Source of the DNA: Comamonas sp. lk
GTDB lineage: Bacteria; Pseudomonadota; Gammaproteobacteria; Burkholderiales; Burkholderiaceae_C
DNA length: 12,174 nucleotides
Direction: 5' to 3'
Assembly: GCA_945875225.1 (NCBI GenBank)
Contig: CAMCJY010000027.1
Location: 1 to 12,174, forward strand
Shown piece after piece: positions 7,143 to 12,174 of the stretch. The number at the start of each line of letters is the position of its first letter. Within the stretch, counting starts at the first letter, position 1. The translations under genes and the position numbers were made by a program. The notes below the pieces were generated by a model. That model worked only from the letters and a program-made list of their open reading frames with translations, made no database searches and was not told the origin of the DNA.

Positions 7143-8729
7143 TCAGATATTCGAATCCGCAAACGACGCCTTACGCCGATTGACGTAGTCCAGGACGGCC
7201 TCGTCAGCGGCCTGGTCCAGGGCCGGGGCTTCGTATTCCGCCAGATTTTTCTTCCACAGGGAATTGGCGCGCACCGACAGGTCGACGCCGCCTTCGGCTT
7301 CCCATTGCTCAAAGCTGTTGTTGTCGGTAATCGGCGAGCGGTAAAACGCGGTTTCGAAGTTGGCCTGGGTGTGGGCGCAGCCTAAAAAGTGTTTGCCGGG
7401 GCCGACTTCGCGGATGGCGTCCATGGCCTGGCCGTTTTCGCTCATGTCCACACCGGCCATCAAGGTGTGCATCATGCCGGCCTGGTCGCAGTCCATGATG
7501 AATTTTTCATAGCCCATGGACAAGCCGCCTTCGAGCCAACCGGCGGTATGCAGCACAAAGTTGACGCCAGCCAGGCAGGTGGGAATCATGGTGTTGGCCG
7601 ATTCGGAGGCCGCTTGCGCATCCGCAATCTTGGAGCCGCACAAGCCACCGCCGGAGCGAAAAGGCACCCCCAAACGGCGCGCCAGCGCGGCCATCACATA
7701 CAGCACCAGTGCCGGTTCGGGCGTACCAAAAGTGGGGGCGCCCGACTGCATGGATACCGAAGAGGCAAAACTGCCCAGCACCACCGGCGCGCCGGGGTTG
7801 ACCAGTTGCACAAAAGCCATGCCCGCCAGCGCTTCGGCCAGAGTCTGCGCGCAAGTACCGGCCACGGTAACCGGCGACATGGCGCCCGCCAAAATAAAAG
7901 GCGTGATGATGGTGGCCTGGTTGGCACGCGCATAGACCTTGGCCGCGCCCAGCATGGTCTCGTCAAAGGTCATGGGCGAGTTGGCATTGATCAGGCTAAT
8001 ACACACGGTGCGGTTTTTGCCGGTGGCCGGGTCGATAAAGTTGTCGCCAAACAGGCGCGCGGCCATTTCCACGGTATCTTGCGCTCGCTCGGGCTTGGTG
8101 ACCGAGCCCATAAAGGGCTTGTCGCTGTACTTCATGTGCGCATACACCATGTCGAAATGGCGCTTGTTCACCGGCAAGTCCACCGGCTCGCAAATCGTGC
8201 CGCCGCTGTGGTGGATGGCGTTGGCCATATAGGCCAGCTTCACAAAGTTTTCAAAGTCGTGCAAGGTGGCGTAGCGGCGGCCCTTGTCTAGGTCGCGCAC
8301 AAAGGGTGAGCCATAGGAAGGCGCAAACACCGTGTTTTTGCCGCCGATGACGACGTTGTGCGCCGGATTGCGCGCATATTGGGTAAATTGGCGCGGCGCG
8401 CTGGCTTGCACAATGGCGCGGCACATGCCGCCAGGAAAGCGCACGCGCTCGCCCGTGACTTCAGCCCCGGCTTTGCGCCAGATGTCCAGCGCTTCTGCGT
8501 CGTCACGAAAATCGATACCCACTTCTTCCAAAATAGTGTTGGCATTGCGCTCGATGATGGCCAGGCCCTCTTCATCTAGCACTTCGTAAAAGGGAATGTG
8601 GCGCGTAATAAAAGGCGCGGCCTGTACGCTACGGGCAGAGCGCAAAGCGCGCTTGACTTCTCGGCCTCCCGCGCTGCGGCGGGTGCGGGGCGCGCTGTCG
8701 GCGGCACTCAGGGTCACACTATCGTCCAT
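7143..8729 (-). CDS. MttB/MtgB-superfamily corrinoid-dependent methyltransferase, non-pyrrolysine type
   Basis: A 528-residue member of the trimethylamine methyltransferase (MttB) superfamily, whose characterised members move a methyl group from trimethylamine (pyrrolysine enzymes), glycine betaine (MtgB) or carnitine (MtcB) to a corrinoid protein. The frame is uninterrupted and has no in-frame amber codon, so it belongs to the non-pyrrolysine branch. An Arg-rich extension (about 1-38) precedes the barrel, as I recall for proteobacterial relatives. Conserved blocks include RHIPFYEVL (43-51), SGGTICEPVDLPVNKRH (175-191), SLINANSP (245-252), ITPFILAGAMSPVTVAGT (275-292), GSFASSVSMQSGAPTFGTPE (319-338) and REVGPGKHFLGCAHTQANFE (440-459). 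I chose the ATG at 8729 because GGAG lies 7 bases before it; a start at 8786 adds 19 residues without a ribosome site. The substrate is probably a quaternary or tertiary amine (inferred). No corrinoid protein gene is in the window. Confidence 0.9.
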   Translation of the reverse strand: MDDSVTLSAADSAPRTRRSAGGREVKRALRSARSVQAAPFITRHIPFYEVLDEEGLAIIERNANTILEEVGIDFRDDAEALDIWRKAGAEVTGERVRFPGGMCRAIVQASAPRQFTQYARNPAHNVVIGGKNTVFAPSYGSPFVRDLDKGRRYATLHDFENFVKLAYMANAIHHSGGTICEPVDLPVNKRHFDMVYAHMKYSDKPFMGSVTKPERAQDTVEMAARLFGDNFIDPATGKNRTVCISLINANSPMTFDETMLGAAKVYARANQATIITPFILAGAMSPVTVAGTCAQTLAEALAGMAFVQLVNPGAPVVLGSFASSVSMQSGAPTFGTPEPALVLYVMAALARRLGVPFRSGGGLCGSKIADAQAASESANTMIPTCLAGVNFVLHTAGWLEGGLSMGYEKFIMDCDQAGMMHTLMAGVDMSENGQAMDAIREVGPGKHFLGCAHTQANFETAFYRSPITDNNSFEQWEAEGGVDLSVRANSLWKKNLAEYEAPALDQAADEAVLDYVNRRKASFADSNI

Positions 8730-8768
8730 GGCAAATCTCCAGTCGGTACAAAGCTCGGGGCATCGATG

Positions 8769-8797
8769 AGTATCCCCAGTGCCCAAGCCTAGCCCAA
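8769..8797 (-). promoter_or_regulatory. Weak candidate promoter for the MttB-family gene
   Basis: On the minus strand TTGGGC (8797-8792) and GATACT (8774-8769) are 17 bases apart, with 3 of 6 and 4 of 6 consensus matches. The transcript would start near 8762, giving a leader of about 33 bases. The hexamers are poor, so if it is used an activator is likely. Confidence 0.3.
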
Positions 8798-8804
8798 GTC
8801 ATAC

Positions 8805-8870
8805 TGCGACACCTACTTGCATCTAAACGCCAGAGGTCCTGTCGCACTGGCGTCGTGGCGCGTCGTATGG
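8805..8870. promoter_or_regulatory. Possible operator cluster in the divergent control region
   Basis: TGCGACA (8805-8811) is repeated inverted as TGTCGCA (8840-8846). Adjacent to it are decamers GTCGCACTGG, CGTCGTGGCG and CGTCGTATGG at 8841-8850, 8851-8860 and 8861-8870, one helical turn apart. The arrangement lies between the two divergent starts and could bind a regulator acting on both genes. No known consensus was recognised. Confidence 0.4.
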
Positions 8871-8896
8871 CGAACAATAGGCAGGTGCGCGCCCAC

Positions 8897-8925
8897 TTCA
8901 CAATCTATTTCTCCGGCTTTATAGG
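8897..8925 (+). promoter_or_regulatory. Candidate promoter for sdaA, nearly leaderless
   Basis: TTCACA (8897-8902, 5 of 6) and TATAGG (8920-8925, 4 of 6) are 17 bases apart. Transcription would begin near 8932, only a few bases before the sdaA ATG at 8935. The same stretch also contains AGGG (8923-8926), 8 bases before the ATG, which would serve as a ribosome site if transcription began further upstream. Both readings cannot be right for one transcript. Confidence 0.35.
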
Positions 8926-8934
8926 GTTTCATCC

Positions 8935-10338
8935 ATGTCTTTAAGCGTTTTTGACCTGTTCAAGATCGGAATCGGCCCCTCGTCTTCGCATACCGTAGGG
9001 CCAATGAAGGCGGCTGCCATGTTCGCCAAAGCGCTGACGCAAGACGACATGCTGGCGGTCACCGCCCGTGTGGAGGTGCGTTTGTACGGCTCTTTGGGTG
9101 CCACCGGCAAAGGCCACGGCACCGATACCGCCGTGATGCTGGGCCTGGAAGGCCTGATGCCCGACAGCATAGACCCGGACAGCATCGATGCGCGGCTGAA
9201 AAAAATTCGCAAAGAAAAAGTCCTCCAACTGCAGGGCAGCCACCCGATTGCCTTCGCTGAAAAAAGCGATGTGCTGTTTTTGCGGCGCGAAACCCTGTCC
9301 TTCCACCCCAATGGCGTGAAGTTCATGGCTTTGGACGCCGCAGGAGCGCTGCTGCAGGAGCGGCGCTATTTTTCGGTGGGCGGCGGATTTGTGGTGTCGC
9401 AGGAAGACGCCGATGCCGAACACGCCGCCACCCACGAAGCGCCGCGCATCGTGGCCGACCGCACCGTGCTGGCCTATCCATTTTTGAGTGGCGACGCCTT
9501 GCTGGCCATCACCGCCAGCACGGGCATGTCGATAGCGCAAGTCATGCGCGCCAATGAGCACGCCTGGCGCACCGATGCAGAGGTCGATGCCGGCTTGGAC
9601 GCGATTTGGGACGCCATGAAGGCCTGCGTGGCACGCGGCATACGCACCGATGGCCATCTGCCCGGCAACCTGATGGTCAAGCGCCGGGCTGCCGAATTGC
9701 ACCGCAGCCTGAGCAGCCGTCCCGAAGAGGCACTGCGCGACCAGTTAACGATTTTGGATTTTGTCAACGTCTATGCCATGGCGGTGAACGAAGAAAACGC
9801 CGCTGGGGGCCGCGTGGTGACAGCGCCCACCAATGGTGCGGCGGGCATCATGCCGGCAGTCATGCACTACTACGAGCGCTTTATTTCGGGCGCCAACCAA
9901 CAAGGCATACGTGACTTTTTGCTCACCGCTGGGGCGATTGGCATTTTGTACAAGGAAAACGCCTCCATCAGCGGCGCCGAAGTGGGTTGCCAGGGCGAAG
10001 TGGGCGTAGCCTGCTCGATGGCAGCGGCCGGGCTGGCAGCCGTGATGGGCGGCACACCGGCCCAGGTGGAGAACGCTGCCGAGATCGGCATGGAACACAA
10101 CCTGGGGCTGACCTGCGACCCGGTGGGCGGACGCGTGCAGATTCCCTGCATCGAGCGCAACGCCATGGGCTCGGTCAAAGCGCTGAACGCGGCCCGCATG
10201 GCCATGCGCGGCGACGGCACCCACTTTGTGTCGCTGGACCAAGTGATCAAAACCATGCGTGATACCGGGCGCGACATGATGACAAAATACAAAGAGACCA
10301 GCCGGGGCGGGCTGGCCGTCAATGTGATTGAGTGCTGA
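8935..10338 (+). CDS. sdaA: L-serine ammonia-lyase (L-serine dehydratase), single-chain iron-sulfur type
   Basis: A 467-residue cytoplasmic enzyme that converts L-serine to pyruvate and ammonia using a 4Fe-4S cluster instead of PLP. The start [23 protein letters not shown] (4-26) is the family hallmark and fixes the ATG. A beta domain is followed by the catalytic alpha domain with [14 protein letters not shown] (297-309), [21 protein letters not shown] (348-367) and [18 protein letters not shown] (388-405). Cysteines 352, 394, 405 and the very last residue 467 match, at a constant offset of nine, the cluster ligands I recall for the Legionella enzyme (343, 385, 396 and C-terminal 458), including the tail cysteine that caps the cluster. 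It heads an apparent operon with a small exported protein and soxB, with gaps of 8 and 10 bases. It may turn serine formed from glycine into pyruvate (inference). Confidence 0.96.
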   Translation: MSLSVFDLFKIGIGPSSSHTVGPMKAAAMFAKALTQDDMLAVTARVEVRLYGSLGATGKGHGTDTAVMLGLEGLMPDSIDPDSIDARLKKIRKEKVLQLQGSHPIAFAEKSDVLFLRRETLSFHPNGVKFMALDAAGALLQERRYFSVGGGFVVSQEDADAEHAATHEAPRIVADRTVLAYPFLSGDALLAITASTGMSIAQVMRANEHAWRTDAEVDAGLDAIWDAMKACVARGIRTDGHLPGNLMVKRRAAELHRSLSSRPEEALRDQLTILDFVNVYAMAVNEENAAGGRVVTAPTNGAAGIMPAVMHYYERFISGANQQGIRDFLLTAGAIGILYKENASISGAEVGCQGEVGVACSMAAAGLAAVMGGTPAQVENAAEIGMEHNLGLTCDPVGGRVQIPCIERNAMGSVKALNAARMAMRGDGTHFVSLDQVIKTMRDTGRDMMTKYKETSRGGLAVNVIEC

Positions 10339-10346
10339 CCATCCCT

Positions 10347-10736
10347 ATGCTTTCGCTGAAAATTCTGAGACCTTGGCTGCTGCTCAGCCTGTGCGCACTC
10401 ACCGCTGCGTCTGCCGCCCTAGGCCAAGAGGCGCAGGCCTGCAGCAGCTTATGCCGCTCGGAAAAAGCGCAATGCAGTAAAAACAAAGGTCCTAACGCCT
10501 GGCTTGGCGCCGCGACCTTGTTTTTGCACGACTCCCTGAGCGCGTGGCGCACACGCAGCGGCACCTTGACCGACTCCTCGCAATGGCTGCAGCAGCGCAG
10601 CGACAACGATAGCGACCGCAAAAGCGCCACCCAAGAGCTGCAACAGCAGTGCGAAAACCAATTTATGCAATGCGCGCAGGCCTGCACGGCCAGCACTGTG
10701 CCCGCCGCGCCGTCTTCATCACCTCAGCCGCAATGA
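10347..10736 (+). CDS. Small exported protein with mirror-symmetric cysteine pattern, unknown function
   Basis: I do not recognise this family. From the ATG at 10347 the product has 129 residues. It starts with a signal peptide: positive K5 and R8, hydrophobic 9-22, and a possible cleavage after ASA near residue 23, with another possible site just before the first cysteine. The mature part has six cysteines as C-x3-C-x6-C, then 57 residues, then C-x6-C-x3-C, and a Pro/Ser-rich tail. The cysteines repeat at 4 and 7 residues on predicted helices, so the two ends could be joined by three disulfides as a helical hairpin in the periplasm (inference). The Gln/Ser-rich middle looks helical. It starts 8 bases after the sdaA stop and ends 10 bases before soxB. 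An in-frame GTG at 10332, overlapping the sdaA stop, is an alternative start that adds 5 residues. Neither start has a good ribosome site. Confidence 0.7.
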   Translation: MLSLKILRPWLLLSLCALTAASAALGQEAQACSSLCRSEKAQCSKNKGPNAWLGAATLFLHDSLSAWRTRSGTLTDSSQWLQQRSDNDSDRKSATQELQQQCENQFMQCAQACTASTVPAAPSSSPQPQ

Positions 10737-10746
10737 AAGTATTCCT

Positions 10747-11997
10747 GTGAGCCATTTTTCTATTTTCGCGCTGGCGCGCAACGCCATGTCTTACCACGAG
10801 AACTGGCAAAAACAATGGCGCAGCCCCGAGCCCAAATCCAGCTATGACGCCATCATCGTCGGTGGCGGCGGCCACGGCTTAGCCACCGCTTATTACCTGG
10901 CCAAAGAACATGGCATGCGCAACATCGCAGTCGTCGAGCGCGGCTGGCTAGGCGGCGGTAACACTGCGCGCAACACCACCATCGTGCGCTCCAACTACCT
11001 GTGGGACGACGCCACGCATTTGTATGAAAAAGCCTTGCAACTGTGGGAAGGCTTGTCGCAAGACCTGAACTACAACACCATGTTCAGCCAGCGCGGCGTG
11101 ATGAATGTGGGCCACTCCCTGCAAGACATGCGCGACATCGAACGCCGCGTCAATGCCAACCGCTTGAATGGCGTCGATGGCGTGGTGCTGACGCCCGCGC
11201 AAATCAAGGCCATGGTGCCCATCATGAACACCAGCGACAGCCTGCGCTACCCGGTCATGGGCGCATCCTTCCAGCCGCGCGGCGGCGTGGCCCGCCACGA
11301 TGCGATTGCCTGGGGCTTTGCACGCGCAGCCGATCGCCTGGGCGTGGACATCATCCAAAACTGCGAAGTCATTGGCGTGCAGCGCGAGGGCGATCAGGTC
11401 GTGGGTATTGAGACCACACGCGGCGTGATCAAGAGCAAAAAAATCGGCGTGGTGGCAGCCGGGCATAGCAGCGTGATTGCTAGCATGGCCGGCATCCGCC
11501 TTCCGCTGGAAAGCCACCCGCTGCAAGCGCTGGTATCCGAGCCCATGAAACCGATTTTGCATACGGTCGTGATGTCCAACGCCATCCACGCCTACGCCAG
11601 CCAGTCCGACAAAGGCGACTTGGTGATTGGTGCCGGCATAGACGCTTATGTGGGCTACGGCCAGCGCGGCAGCTTCCCCATCATCGAGCATACGCTGCAA
11701 GCGATTTGCGAACTCTTCCCCATCTTTCGGCGCGTGCGCATGAACCGCCAATGGGGCGGTATTGTGGACGTGGCACCCGATGCCTGCCCGATTATTTCCA
11801 AGACCCATATCCAAGGCCTGTACTTCAACTGTGGCTGGGGCACCGGCGGCTTCAAAGCCACCCCCGGCTCGGGCTGGGTGATGGCACACACCATGGCGCA
11901 AGACCGGCCACATGCCCTCAACGCAGCTTTTGAACTCAATCGCTTTAACACCGGGCACCTGATTGATGAGCACGGTGCGGCGGGTGTGGCGCATTAA
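10747..11997 (+). CDS. soxB: Sarcosine oxidase beta subunit (SoxB), FAD-dependent
   Basis: A 416-residue flavoprotein of the DAO family, the usual length for the catalytic beta subunit of heterotetrameric sarcosine oxidase. That enzyme turns sarcosine into glycine with transfer of the methyl carbon to tetrahydrofolate or release as formaldehyde. The FAD-binding Rossmann motif is [19 protein letters not shown] (34-52), followed by [21 protein letters not shown] (66-86). H184 in [15 protein letters not shown] is the likely site of covalent FMN attachment by comparison with known SoxB. The C-terminal flavin region is [17 protein letters not shown] (361-377). I accept the GTG start because [19 protein letters not shown] matches the family N-terminus and GAAAG lies 7 bases before it; the ATG at 10786 has no ribosome site. 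Unusually, soxD does not follow within the 177 bases left in the window. Confidence 0.95.
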   Translation: MSHFSIFALARNAMSYHENWQKQWRSPEPKSSYDAIIVGGGGHGLATAYYLAKEHGMRNIAVVERGWLGGGNTARNTTIVRSNYLWDDATHLYEKALQLWEGLSQDLNYNTMFSQRGVMNVGHSLQDMRDIERRVNANRLNGVDGVVLTPAQIKAMVPIMNTSDSLRYPVMGASFQPRGGVARHDAIAWGFARAADRLGVDIIQNCEVIGVQREGDQVVGIETTRGVIKSKKIGVVAAGHSSVIASMAGIRLPLESHPLQALVSEPMKPILHTVVMSNAIHAYASQSDKGDLVIGAGIDAYVGYGQRGSFPIIEHTLQAICELFPIFRRVRMNRQWGGIVDVAPDACPIISKTHIQGLYFNCGWGTGGFKATPGSGWVMAHTMAQDRPHALNAAFELNRFNTGHLIDEHGAAGVAH

Positions 11998-12038
11998 CGC
12001 GGAATTTAAGTATGGGTTTTTATCGTGTTTCTGATGTG

Positions 12039-12065
12039 AAGACTGGGGGGAATTTCCTCCGTCTT
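12039..12065 (+). terminator. Possible hairpin terminator after soxB
   Basis: AAGAC (12039-12043) pairs with GTCTT (12061-12065). Inside it, part of the G-run at 12045-12050 pairs with CCTCC (12056-12060), with one G-U pair and a small bulge, around an AT-rich loop. A broken T-rich stretch (TCGTT) follows. It is a weak intrinsic terminator at best, but suggests soxB is the last gene of its transcript. Confidence 0.35.
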
Positions 12066-12109
12066 TCGTTGGGAGTTAAAGAAGATTTTCCCTGTGGGAC
12101 TTTGTTTTG

Positions 12110-12140
12110 CCCCCCGCTTCCCCTCCGCCCCTTCACCCCC
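12110..12140 (-). other. G-quadruplex motif on the minus strand
   Basis: Read on the minus strand, G5 (12140-12136), G4 (12131-12128), G4 (12123-12120) and G6 (12115-12110) are separated by three 4-base loops: TGAA, CGGA and AAGC. This meets the strict G4 pattern with at least four tetrads. The plus strand carries the matching C-runs. The function is unknown; it lies in the gene-free stretch after soxB. Confidence 0.6.
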
Positions 12141-12152
12141 GCTGGGGTGAAG
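12131..12152. repeat. Perfect 9-bp inverted repeat with a 4-base loop
   Basis: CTTCACCCC (12131-12139) and GGGGTGAAG (12144-12152) flank CGCT. The left arm overlaps the C-runs of the quadruplex motif, so the two structures would compete. AAAAGCTTTT follows directly (12153-12162). It could be a terminator reading left to right, although the T-run does not begin at the stem base, or a dispersed intergenic palindrome. Confidence 0.6.
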
Positions 12153-12174
12153 AAAAGCTTTTATTTGTCCCCCC

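Noticed and set aside
7389..8291. 300-residue plus-strand open frame opposite the MttB-family gene
   Set aside because: His/Gly/Arg-rich shadow of the conserved methyltransferase; no ribosome site or domain.
7143..8729. Pyrrolysine-containing MttB
   Set aside because: The frame runs through without an in-frame TAG and ends at TGA, so there is no amber codon to decode as pyrrolysine.
8730..8786. N-terminally longer MttB-family protein starting at 8786
   Set aside because: The 19 extra residues are unlike the family and lack a ribosome site, while the ATG at 8729 has GGAG at 7-base spacing.
8730..8934. Glycine or other riboswitch upstream of sdaA
   Set aside because: I could not recognise any riboswitch core, and the likely leader is too short to hold one.
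10948..11994. 348-residue minus-strand open frame opposite soxB
   Set aside because: Same antisense-shadow composition; soxB on the plus strand is unambiguous.
11998..12174. Start of soxD or another gene at the right edge
   Set aside because: No start codon with a sensible ribosome site and frame; the stretch contains runs and palindromes instead.

Overview
The window looks like a chromosomal catabolic region of a Gram-negative betaproteobacterium, most likely a Burkholderiales/Comamonadaceae member (Rhodoferax/Limnohabitans/Polaromonas type). This rests on the moderately high GC content, the codon style, and a gene set known from that group and from alphaproteobacterial Rhodobacterales. The taxonomic call is an inference. 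There are nine protein-coding genes, one cut off by the left edge. I see no mobile elements, tRNAs, rRNAs or CRISPR arrays.

Layout. (1) Positions 1-1633, plus strand: the C-terminal ATP-grasp half of an NDP-forming acyl-CoA synthetase, overlapping by 8 bases a CaiD-type enoyl-CoA hydratase (carnitinyl-CoA dehydratase family). (2) Positions 1818-7105, plus strand: a dipeptide-type ABC importer with its own candidate promoter. It has a Tat-exported family 5 binding protein, a strong internal terminator, two permeases, and one polypeptide carrying two ATPase domains. A perfect 8-bp stem with a T-run ends the unit. (3) Positions 7143-8729, minus strand: a corrinoid-methyltransferase family protein (MttB/MtgB superfamily, non-pyrrolysine), convergent with the transporter. 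(4) A 205-base divergent control region with an inverted repeat and tandem decamers. (5) Positions 8935-11997, plus strand: an apparent operon of L-serine ammonia-lyase (sdaA), a small exported protein with a mirror-symmetric cysteine pattern, and sarcosine oxidase beta subunit (soxB). (6) Positions 11998-12174: no gene, but hairpins and a very regular G-quadruplex motif on the minus strand.

How the parts may work together (inference). The gene set reads as use of a methylated or quaternary amine. The importer would bring in an amine or amino-acid derivative. The CaiD-like hydratase and acyl-CoA ligase would handle a carnitine-like CoA ester. The MttB homologue would remove a methyl group to a corrinoid protein. 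SoxB would belong to the sarcosine-to-glycine step. Glycine converted to serine elsewhere would be deaminated to pyruvate by SdaA. The corrinoid protein, its reactivase, the methyl-corrinoid:folate transferase and the other sarcosine oxidase subunits (SoxD, SoxA, SoxG) are not in the window, so the route is incomplete here and the transporter's substrate is unproven.
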